Assembly: GCA_044349205.1 (NCBI GenBank)
Contig: JBIKRJ010000001.1
Location: 1 to 49,276, forward strand
Length of the DNA: 49,276 bases
Source: UBA9547 sp044349205
GTDB lineage: Bacteria > Bacteroidota > Bacteroidia > Cytophagales > UBA9547
Reading direction: 5' to 3'
Part shown: piece by piece, positions 42,127 through 49,276 of the stretch
How positions within the stretch are numbered: position 1 is the stretch's first letter
How the letters are laid out: each line of letters starts with the position of its first letter
The notes under the pieces: generated by a model
Database searches by the model: none
Told to the model about the DNA's origin: nothing
The model's input: only the letters and a program-made list of their open reading frames with translations
Translations under genes and position numbers: made by a program

Positions 42127-43710
42127 ATGTCAGTTAACTTAGCCCCCATAGTACTTTTCGTTTACAATCGTCCTGAGCATACTCGTCAAACACTTGAGGC
42201 TTTGGCTCAGAATGATCTGGCTAGCGAATCTATACTATATATATATGCCGATGGCCCAAAAGAAAATGCCAATGAAGAGGTTATTTCACATGTAACTGAA
42301 ACAAGGGAAGTTGTCAAGAGTAAAAATTGGTGCAAGGAAGTACATGTTATTGAGTCTTCAAGTAACAAGGGGTTGGCCGATTCAATTGTTGAAGGAGTCA
42401 CAGAAATCGTCAAAAAGTATGAAAAAATTATAGTGCTCGAAGATGACATCGTCACTTCAAAAGGATTTTTGAAATACATGAATGACGCTCTTTCGTTGTA
42501 TGAGAATGAGGAGAAAGTAATGCATGTTTCAGGATACATGTATCCGATTGACGATAATTTTCAAGACGGTATAGTTTTTTTGAAAATGCTCTCTTGTTGG
42601 GGTTGGGGCACATGGAAACGTGCTTGGGATCATTATTCCGATGATTTGGAGGCTTTCATGTTGAAATTGAATAACAAAGCTGAAATAGACAAATTCAATG
42701 TTGGCGGCAACGCTAATTTTTATGTGCAATTATTTGACAATTACATAGGAAAACGAAAAACATGGGCGGTTCGTTGGTATGCATCATGGTATTTGAAGAA
42801 TGGTTTTTCAATCTTTCCTAAGGTGTCACTGGTTAGAAACATTGGGCACGATGGTTCTGGCATCAATTCAGTTAATTTTGGATTATACGATTCCAAACTT
42901 TTTGCACACTCTATTAATGTTTCAAAATATCAGAACATAGAGGAAGACAAAGTAACTATCCAAAAACTAGATAGTTTTTTTGAAGCCGAACGTGCTATTT
43001 TCGAGGGAAGAAGCATCCAAAAACAAAAAAAGCCATTATCCAATTTTGGAAAGAAAATAAACGAATTAGCAGTAAGGTTCGTCAATAGTCTTCTCTACAG
43101 ATATGATCGTTACTATGGCGAGGAAAGTTTTTTTAGGAAAACCAATCGCATCTTCAACGCATCTACCAAGGGAGAAAATGTTGTGATTGAAAAGCCTTTT
43201 TTTATAAATCATTCTAAAATTGGCGCATACACCTACATTGCCGAAAACACAAGAATTCAATACACCAACATTGGAAAGTATTGTTCAATAGGCCCAAACT
43301 TGGTATGTGGTTACGGGATTCATCCAACAAACGGTCTTTCAACCTCTCCGGTATTCTATTCAACAAGGATGCAAAGTGGAACTACCTTTTCCAAAACAAA
43401 CAAGATATTGGAATTTAAGCCTATCGAAATAGGTAATGATGTGTTTATTGGCATGAATGTTTCTATTTTAGATGGTGTAAAAATTGGTGACGGTGCAGTG
43501 ATAGGGGCCGGAACAGTTGTTTCAAAAGACGTTCCTCCATATACCATTGCTGTGGGGGCACCAATGAAATTTATCCGAAAAAGGTTTACAGACGAACAAA
43601 TAAAGGCTTTGTTAGACATAAAATGGTGGGATTTTGAAGAGGATAAATTGAAAGACGTGGAATCTATGTTTTTTGATATTGATGAGTTTCTAACAAAGTA
43701 CAAAAAGTAG
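42127..43710 (+). CDS. Two-domain protein: glycosyltransferase fused to LbH acetyltransferase
   Basis: Protein of 527 residues. Residues 1-310 are a GT-A domain with VLFVYNRPEHTRQTLEAL, IIVLEDDIVTS (EDD at 105-107) and the CWGWGTWKRAWDHY block; it is a distant relative of the gene at 45779. Residues about 355-490 are a left-handed beta-helix with hexapeptide turns (KIGAYTYIAENTRIQYTNIG, IGNDVFIGMNVSILDG) and the terminal VVSKDVPPYTIAVGAPMKFI of CatB-like O-acetyltransferases. The two activities could add a sugar and acetylate it. The domains are usually separate proteins, so the fusion is notable. Confidence 0.87.
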   Translation: MSVNLAPIVLFVYNRPEHTRQTLEALAQNDLASESILYIYADGPKENANEEVISHVTETREVVKSKNWCKEVHVIESSSNKGLADSIVEGVTEIVKKYEKIIVLEDDIVTSKGFLKYMNDALSLYENEEKVMHVSGYMYPIDDNFQDGIVFLKMLSCWGWGTWKRAWDHYSDDLEAFMLKLNNKAEIDKFNVGGNANFYVQLFDNYIGKRKTWAVRWYASWYLKNGFSIFPKVSLVRNIGHDGSGINSVNFGLYDSKLFAHSINVSKYQNIEEDKVTIQKLDSFFEAERAIFEGRSIQKQKKPLSNFGKKINELAVRFVNSLLYRYDRYYGEESFFRKTNRIFNASTKGENVVIEKPFFINHSKIGAYTYIAENTRIQYTNIGKYCSIGPNLVCGYGIHPTNGLSTSPVFYSTRMQSGTTFSKTNKILEFKPIEIGNDVFIGMNVSILDGVKIGDGAVIGAGTVVSKDVPPYTIAVGAPMKFIRKRFTDEQIKALLDIKWWDFEEDKLKDVESMFFDIDEFLTKYKK

Positions 43711-43714
43711 TTTG

Positions 43715-44866
43715 ATGATAAAGTTGGCCAAAAAGCTAATTGAAAGTTTCTTTTTTAGAGTTAACAAGCTGCTAAAAGCACGTTACAGGCCGGCTGGTGT
43801 ATGTAGTATTCATGATTTAGCCGATTATTCTTTTGTTCATTGCTATAGAGTAAATGAAGCTAACTTTGCCGAAAAAGTAAAGTGTAGTGAATACGAAGGA
43901 GAAAATGTGTTTTATGTATTGGACGAAGGTCGTCTTGATACCGACCATGGAAGAAATGATGCTGTAATTACCAAAGAGAATAGGGTAGTTTCTGAGTTGT
44001 CTTTTCAGTATTCAGAAAAACTAAAGAGATACACATTTGACGGGCATGACAACAATATTTTTCACCGATACTTTCTATCTCCAAAACCATTTTATCTCGA
44101 TGGAATTGCTTTCTCGGCTATAGCAGGTGGTTCTACTGTACATAACTATTATCATTGGTTGGTAGAAACTTTTCCAAAATTCTTACTGATAAAGGATACA
44201 GATTTTTTCAAGCAAATAGATTATTTCTTGATACCAAATCCTGCCAGTCCATACAAAAGACAAACCCTTGAGCTTTTGGGTATTCCATTTGAGAAAGTAG
44301 TTGATACTTTAGTCAATAGCAATATTATTGCAAAACAGTTGGTCATCAACAAACATCCTAGTATGTATGAATTTACTCCTACTTGGGCATTGAAAATGGT
44401 TAGGGACTTTGTTTTATCTAAAATTGAAAGTTCCAACCAACCATCCAATCTGATTTATATCTCAAGAAATAGAAGCAGAAAAAGAATGCTATTGAATGAG
44501 GAAGAACTCATGAATTGCTTGAAGCCGCTAGGTTTCCAAAAATACGAACTTGAAGATTTGTCGCTTCTTCAGCAAGCTGTGCTGTTCAATAGTGCCAAAA
44601 TTATAGTGGCACCTCATGGCGCAGGGTTAGGCAACATTTTGTTCTGTAATGACAATGTGCGAATTATTGAACTTTTTCCACCAGGTTCATTTCACAAGCA
44701 CTATCAAACGATTTCACAAAAGTTAGATTTTAATTATCAATCGGTAGTTTCAGATAAAGTCTACGATAGAGATTTTGCTATGGAAAATATAGCGGTTGGA
44801 CTTCACGAAAATTTTAATGCAGATATTGATTTGCTGAAATCTATGATTCAAAAAATTAAGTTTTAG
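43715..44866 (+). CDS. Glycosyltransferase family 61 (DUF563) protein
   Basis: Protein of 383 residues with the GT61 pattern: HNYYHWLVETFPKFLLI (about 147-163), ISRNRSRKRMLLNEEELMN (about 248-266) and IIVAPHGAGLGNILF (about 292-306). GT61 includes plant xylosyl- and arabinosyltransferases, and bacterial members lie in capsule loci; the donor is unknown here. ATG at 43715 follows a TTG by one codon; ATG is preferred. One base separates it from the next gene. Confidence 0.88.
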   Translation: MIKLAKKLIESFFFRVNKLLKARYRPAGVCSIHDLADYSFVHCYRVNEANFAEKVKCSEYEGENVFYVLDEGRLDTDHGRNDAVITKENRVVSELSFQYSEKLKRYTFDGHDNNIFHRYFLSPKPFYLDGIAFSAIAGGSTVHNYYHWLVETFPKFLLIKDTDFFKQIDYFLIPNPASPYKRQTLELLGIPFEKVVDTLVNSNIIAKQLVINKHPSMYEFTPTWALKMVRDFVLSKIESSNQPSNLIYISRNRSRKRMLLNEEELMNCLKPLGFQKYELEDLSLLQQAVLFNSAKIIVAPHGAGLGNILFCNDNVRIIELFPPGSFHKHYQTISQKLDFNYQSVVSDKVYDRDFAMENIAVGLHENFNADIDLLKSMIQKIKF

Positions 44867-44867
44867 G

Positions 44868-45743
44868 ATGATTACTTTTTTTACAACATGTAAAAATTTT
44901 ACTGGTTTGTTTGGAGTTATTCAAACAAATGCTCTAAAATGTTGGCATTCTTTGGGTATTCCAATTGAAGTGATTGTTTTTGGAAATTCTCAAGGGTTAG
45001 AAGAACTAAAAAAAGTGCTGCCAATTGTGCATGTGCCCGAGATTAATGCCTTTGAAGGTAGGGTACCTTATATAAATGCCATGTTTCAGAAAGCCAATGA
45101 AATAGCCAAATACGATATCCTTTGTTTTTTAAATGCAGACATATTATTGACTGGAGAATTTGTTAAGATAATTTCAGAAATACACAAAAAACTAAAAAGC
45201 AATTATCTGATTGTTGGTCAAAGAATTAACATAGATGTAGATTTCTTGATTAATTTTGAAAAAGACTTTGAAAATGAGCTAAAGTTACTGGCAAATAAAG
45301 GAAGCATCCATCATTCAAACGGTAGTGACCTATTTGTATTTGCAAAAGGACAGTACCCCTTGGGCAGTATACCTGATTTATTGGTGGGCAGGTCTGGTTG
45401 GGATTTATGGATGATATTTAACTCTAGACAGAAAAGATACAAAACTATAGATCTTAGTAATCACTACTTGATTTATCATCAAAACCACGATTATTCTCAT
45501 AAAGTTGCAAATGTAAAGCTAAGAGAAGAAGAAGATCAACGAAATTACTTATTCATAAAGGATCCGAGAGCCCGATACATATTTCAACTTAATACTTGTG
45601 ATTATGAAGTTGATGAGGGTGCTGTAAAAAAGAAAAATCCATTCGAGAATTTGTCTGCCACCATATTTCATCATGAACTTTTGTTTGGAAAGCGTAACCT
45701 TAAGTATATTTGGCTAAGGTTTATACATTTATTTTTTTCATAG
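44868..45743 (+). CDS. Putative glycosyltransferase, family not recognised
   Basis: Protein of 291 residues. A GT-A like start (MITFFTTCKNFTGLFGVIQT, then a PIEVIVFGNS strand) is followed by ILCFLNADILLTGEF around 84-98, where NAD takes the place of a DxD. RSGWDLWMIFNSRQK (about 180) and QNHDYSH (about 205) follow. I cannot assign a CAZy family. Its place in the locus makes a sugar transferase the best guess. A methyl- or kinase-like function is not suggested by any motif. Confidence 0.7.
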   Translation: MITFFTTCKNFTGLFGVIQTNALKCWHSLGIPIEVIVFGNSQGLEELKKVLPIVHVPEINAFEGRVPYINAMFQKANEIAKYDILCFLNADILLTGEFVKIISEIHKKLKSNYLIVGQRINIDVDFLINFEKDFENELKLLANKGSIHHSNGSDLFVFAKGQYPLGSIPDLLVGRSGWDLWMIFNSRQKRYKTIDLSNHYLIYHQNHDYSHKVANVKLREEEDQRNYLFIKDPRARYIFQLNTCDYEVDEGAVKKKNPFENLSATIFHHELLFGKRNLKYIWLRFIHLFFS

Positions 45744-45778
45744 ATAAGACAAAGTATTCCTTTAAGTGCCTATTTAAA

Positions 45779-46702
45779 ATGTCCAATTCACCAGTTCTTT
45801 TTATTATTTTCAATAGACCTGCACTTACATCCGAGGTTTTCAAAAGCATAAAGCTTGCAAAACCTCATAAGCTTTATTTGGCTGCAGATGGTCCCAGAGA
45901 AGATAGGCCAAATGAGAAAAATCTGTGTTTACAGGCTCGTCAAAATGTACTAGATAACATAGATTGGGAATGTGACATAAAAGTACTTTTGCGCGACTCT
46001 AACCTTGGATGCCGAAAAGCTGTATCAGAGGCAATAACTTGGTTTTTCGAACATGAAGAGCAGGGAATTATACTCGAAGATGATACACTCCCTACCCAAT
46101 CTTTTTTCGCATTCTGCGACAAAATGCTGAATCATTTCAAAGATGACTATAGGGTAATGTCGGTATGTGGATTCAATTACGCCGGAAAATATAAAACAGA
46201 GCAAACTTACTTTTTCTCCCGTTTTGGAGGCATTTGGGGTTGGGCCACATGGAGGAGAGCTTGGAAATTTTATCACAATTCACTGTCATTATGGCCCGAT
46301 ATTAAAAAGGAAGGCTCATTAAGGCAATACATAAGAAACCCACATGCTTACCAAAGAAGGGAGTCAATTTTTGATCATGAGTACAGGGGAGGTGTTGATA
46401 CATGGGATTATCAATGGACTTTTACTAAACTTATCCAAAACGGTCTTAACGTCAATCCTAATCATAATCTCATAAAAAATTTAGGTTTTGGAGAGGATGC
46501 AACCCATACTAAATCTAAAAATGAATCAATAGAAAAGATGAGTACCTATGATATGGATTTAGGTGAAATAATACACCCTTCCACTATGATACCTGATATT
46601 ATATACGAAGAAACATTTTTTTTAAACCATAAACCATCTAAAATACCCCTTAGAACCCACTTGAAACTCTTGATGAACAAATACCTATCTGGAAGAAAAT
46701 GA
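45779..46702 (+). CDS. Glycosyltransferase, GT-A fold
   Basis: Protein of 307 residues with FIIFNRPALTSEVFKSIK (8-25), the YLAADGPREDRPNEK segment (33-47), IILEDDTLPTQSF with EDD at 100-102, and WGWATWRRAWKFYHN (about 155). It is a stand-alone relative of the N-terminal domain of the fusion protein at 42127, so the locus contains two members of one family. ATG at 45779 chosen; a TTG at 45710 inside the previous gene would only add an unrelated stretch. It overlaps the pyruvyltransferase by four bases. Confidence 0.86.
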   Translation: MSNSPVLFIIFNRPALTSEVFKSIKLAKPHKLYLAADGPREDRPNEKNLCLQARQNVLDNIDWECDIKVLLRDSNLGCRKAVSEAITWFFEHEEQGIILEDDTLPTQSFFAFCDKMLNHFKDDYRVMSVCGFNYAGKYKTEQTYFFSRFGGIWGWATWRRAWKFYHNSLSLWPDIKKEGSLRQYIRNPHAYQRRESIFDHEYRGGVDTWDYQWTFTKLIQNGLNVNPNHNLIKNLGFGEDATHTKSKNESIEKMSTYDMDLGEIIHPSTMIPDIIYEETFFLNHKPSKIPLRTHLKLLMNKYLSGRK

Positions 46703-48642
46703 AACTAATTTCTATCTTATTCAAGATTGTTTTTTTGGGAATAAAAAATATTTTTTCAGGCTCGGAAGAATATGAAGTATGCGTAAACTTCAAAAGTGCC
46801 GATAGTGATTTATTTAATTCTTTAATTGGTTCAAGCGTTAATATAGATAGTCGATTAAGAAGAAGTATAAAAAATGTACACTTATCTGAAATTACATTCA
46901 CACAGCCAAACCAGACTATAGAGGTCAAGAAGATTTTCGAATTATTTCCTAATTTAAAAAAGGTCTTTATTCAAATCAATGATTTTCTAAAAAAAGGTCT
47001 TTTTGAGTCGATACACACTATAAAATCTATTTCAAACCAAGAGTTAGTTCTACAGTATTATTTTGAGTTACCACTATTAACGAATACCATTGATTCATCT
47101 TTTGTCAGTAATATAAAAAGACTCACACAAGACTATAATTTTGAATTTTGTGTTGATGTTAACCAAAATAACTTCAAATATTTGGAAGCAAGTTTGCATG
47201 AATTTGCCAAAATCGATTTGAACGTAAAATTTTACATTTCCCATGATTTTTTATCAAACAAAGATGTTAAAGAAGACACTAAGTATGTAATTTCTATTTT
47301 TTACAACAAGCTTCTTTTCCTATATGAAAAGGATGAAGCTACAAGAAAAATGTATATAAGATACATCAACACTCTTACACCGCATAAAATATCTAAAAAT
47401 TACCGTGTACAAGCTTTTGATGTTATTGGGGATATAGTACGAGGAGTAAGATTAATTCCTTTAGCCAAAACAGAAGACTCATTTGGTGAAGTTCTAGCTA
47501 GATATTCTGATGCGCTTTGGTATAAAGTTTTGGTTGTAAAAAATGAAAGTTACCTCAGACTGTTCTCAAAAGTGCTGTCCTTTCTCAAAAGTAAACCAAA
47601 TTCTACTCAGATTATGATAGTAGGTTGGTACGGAACTGAGACAGTAGGTGATAAGGCCATTCTGGCTGGAATTATTAGTAAATACAAAGAATTATACCCA
47701 AATTCTAGCTTTGTGGTAGCAAGCGTTTATCCTTTCGTTACAATCAAAACGATGAGGGAACTTGAAACAGAAGCACTTGTTGTGAATGCACGTAACTTCC
47801 AGTTTTTAGATAAGCTTGTCACTTCAAACATTGTCATAATGGGTGGTGGGCCTCTAATGGATTTACCTTTACTTCCAATACCACTTTTAGCTTTTTCAAT
47901 TGGTAAAAGTCTCGGGAAAAAGACTATTGTTGAGGGTTGCGGAATAGGCCCTCTTCTTAATAACAGATATAGAGAAATGGTTAAAAAAATTCTAAAGGAT
48001 TCTTCAGAAATTTATCTCAGAGACTCTAAATCGACCGAAATAGCAAATGGCTGGGCTCCAGAAAAGCAGCCATCTACTATTGGAGATCCTTCGGTCACAT
48101 TTCTGAATACTCTAAAAAGACATTATTCTAAAAATGAAAAGCGAAAAGTGATTGCATGCTATTTAAGAGAATGGACATCTGAATACAATACTGGTTTAGA
48201 TAATGAGGAGTTTTATAAAAGAAGGAAGATGTTGGAGTCTTCTGTTGCCAAGTATCTTATTTATCTCGCTACTAAATACAACGTAGGTTTGGAATTTTAT
48301 TCCATGCACAATTTTGTTGTAGGAAACGACGATCGTGATTTCTATAGAAGATTCATGGATGAATACTTTTCCGAAAGTGAAATTCCAATCTATTTGGAAG
48401 AAGAGTTGTCTACAGTGCAAACAATTGTAAATTCAATGGTTAATACCCAATATTCCGTTTGTATGAGGTTCCATTCAGTTGTATTCGCAAGTACCTTGGG
48501 GTGTGATTTCAAAGCTATCGATTACACATCGGGTGGAAAAATAAAAGGATATTTATCTGACCATAATGAACAATCTAGACTTATTTCTATTCAAGAACTG
48601 ATAGATTTTGATGAAAGTAACGCAGATAAATACAATTTCTGA
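46699..48642 (+). CDS. Polysaccharide pyruvyltransferase family protein with large N-terminal extension
   Basis: Protein of 647 residues. The C-terminal half (about 305-640) shows the pyruvyl-transferase pattern: IVGWYGTETVGDKAILAGII, IVIMGGGPLMDLPL, a GIGPLLNNRYREMVKKIL segment, and the closing CMRFHSVVFASTLG (about 587). Such enzymes put a ketal-linked pyruvate on glycans using phosphoenolpyruvate. The first about 300 residues match nothing I recognise: repeated strand-helix units (KIFELFPNLKKVFIQINDFL), no transmembrane helix beyond a short hydrophobic start, and no CxxxCxxC. It overlaps both neighbours. Confidence 0.82.
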   Translation: MKLISILFKIVFLGIKNIFSGSEEYEVCVNFKSADSDLFNSLIGSSVNIDSRLRRSIKNVHLSEITFTQPNQTIEVKKIFELFPNLKKVFIQINDFLKKGLFESIHTIKSISNQELVLQYYFELPLLTNTIDSSFVSNIKRLTQDYNFEFCVDVNQNNFKYLEASLHEFAKIDLNVKFYISHDFLSNKDVKEDTKYVISIFYNKLLFLYEKDEATRKMYIRYINTLTPHKISKNYRVQAFDVIGDIVRGVRLIPLAKTEDSFGEVLARYSDALWYKVLVVKNESYLRLFSKVLSFLKSKPNSTQIMIVGWYGTETVGDKAILAGIISKYKELYPNSSFVVASVYPFVTIKTMRELETEALVVNARNFQFLDKLVTSNIVIMGGGPLMDLPLLPIPLLAFSIGKSLGKKTIVEGCGIGPLLNNRYREMVKKILKDSSEIYLRDSKSTEIANGWAPEKQPSTIGDPSVTFLNTLKRHYSKNEKRKVIACYLREWTSEYNTGLDNEEFYKRRKMLESSVAKYLIYLATKYNVGLEFYSMHNFVVGNDDRDFYRRFMDEYFSESEIPIYLEEELSTVQTIVNSMVNTQYSVCMRFHSVVFASTLGCDFKAIDYTSGGKIKGYLSDHNEQSRLISIQELIDFDESNADKYNF

Positions 48643-49276
48643 AGGAGGTTCGGGCATTGCATGCAAGAGAATACATGAGGGTTTGTTGAAATGTGGTGTT
48701 GATTCCCATTTTTTGACCTTAAAAACTTTACTTTCCAATCGAAATAATAGTCTATACAATCGTTTAAAGTATTACCTCGCTGAAAGAAAGTACATAAAGA
48801 CAAATTTTAAATATTTACAAGGAAAAGTAGCAGGGTATGATATTTTTACATTACCCATTAGTCCCCACAAATATTTAGCTGATTTTGTGCACGTTATTGA
48901 TACCGATGTGATTCATTTTCATTGGATGAGTCATCTTTTGGACTACAATTCATTTTTTCAAAAAGTAAAAAGACCTATAGTTTGGACCTTGCATGACATG
49001 AATCCATTTACAGGAGGTTGTCATTATTCTTCTGGGTGCATTGGGTTTGAAAAATATTGTAGCCTTTGTCCACAACTAAGCGGAACTATTAATGACAATC
49101 ATGCTGACGAAATGTTACAATTAAAAGAACGATCATTTTCGAACATTTCAGATAAACAAATGATTGTTGTAACCCCGTCACGTTGGTTGATGGAATTGTC
49201 AAAAAAAAGTAGATTGTTTTCCCGTTTTGAGCATGTTACAATTCACAATGGCTTAAATACCAATGTTTTTAAGGTA
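48611..49276 (+). CDS. Glycosyltransferase family 4-like, 3' part beyond window
   Basis: Open frame of 222 codons running off the right edge without a stop. It starts ATG at 48611, 32 bases inside the preceding gene in another frame. It opens KVTQINTISEGGSGIACKRI, then shows a DVIHFHWMSHLLD segment and the typical block WTLHDMNPFTGGCHYSSGC followed by a CSLCPQL cysteine set, and VVTPSRWL near the end. This is the N-terminal, acceptor-binding half of a GT-B transferase seen in many surface-glycan loci. The donor half is not visible. Confidence 0.85.
   Translation, partial: MKVTQINTISEGGSGIACKRIHEGLLKCGVDSHFLTLKTLLSNRNNSLYNRLKYYLAERKYIKTNFKYLQGKVAGYDIFTLPISPHKYLADFVHVIDTDVIHFHWMSHLLDYNSFFQKVKRPIVWTLHDMNPFTGGCHYSSGCIGFEKYCSLCPQLSGTINDNHADEMLQLKERSFSNISDKQMIVVTPSRWLMELSKKSRLFSRFEHVTIHNGLNTNVFKV

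Noticed and set aside
1..49276. Insertion sequences, phage genes, CRISPR arrays
   Set aside because: No transposase, integrase, cas gene or regularly spaced repeat was seen on either strand.

Overview
The window comes from a member of the Bacteroidota. The evidence is a type B (gliding-motility-associated) C-terminal sorting domain of the type IX secretion system, a BamA-like outer-membrane lipoprotein of the TamL type, DUF1573/DUF4296/DUF3467/DUF2027-type proteins, a Rho factor with a long disordered insert, and promoters of the Bacteroidota type (TAnnTTTG at -7) in front of a tRNA and several genes. The sequence does not allow a more precise placement.

Positions 1 to about 35,700 are a dense, mostly housekeeping chromosome. 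In order they hold: hemF (cut by the left edge) and tamL, with a SpoU methyltransferase diverging from tamL; a ferredoxin and an acyl-CoA reductase (divergent); an outer-membrane barrel protein; 3-hydroxyanthranilate dioxygenase; tRNA-His; an Smr-domain protein; an orphan histidine kinase; priA; DUF1573 and DUF4296 envelope proteins; trhO; a membrane-bound UDP-sugar dehydratase; fabD; a large T9SS cargo protein; a carotenoid operon (ECF sigma, crtI, crtB, an unknown protein, an Hpt protein and a TIGR02757 protein); rfbC; metZ; msrA; rluD; a glycosyltransferase directly behind an OmpA-family gene; rho; DUF3467; a CHASE2 membrane protein with a secreted partner; and ribH.

From 35,726 to the right edge there is one unbroken plus-strand polysaccharide locus, visibly more AT-rich than the left part. 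It encodes a Wzm/Wzt-type ABC exporter with a C-terminal Wzt carbohydrate-binding region, about eight glycosyltransferases of different folds (one fused to a left-handed beta-helix acetyltransferase), a polysaccharide pyruvyltransferase with a large unrecognised N-terminus, and a final glycosyltransferase cut by the edge. Together they would build, decorate and export an O-antigen-like surface glycan by the ABC-dependent route. The sugar-nucleotide genes capD-like and rfbC and one more glycosyltransferase sit outside the locus.

The most unusual items are: (i) a set of perfect inverted repeats sharing the half-site TTTGTTTAA in front of the ECF sigma/crtI/crtB operon, which looks like a multi-site operator; (ii) a tRNA-His with two adjacent U-U mismatches in its acceptor stem; (iii) at least five genes whose only sensible start codon is TTG, two of which lie in the same frame just behind the stop codon of the upstream gene; (iv) the glycosyltransferase-acetyltransferase fusion and the pyruvyltransferase with an unknown 300-residue N-terminus; and (v) a CHASE2 protein without an output domain next to a FecR-like secreted protein. 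No mobile element, CRISPR array or phage was seen. No stretch longer than about 300 bases lacks a gene.
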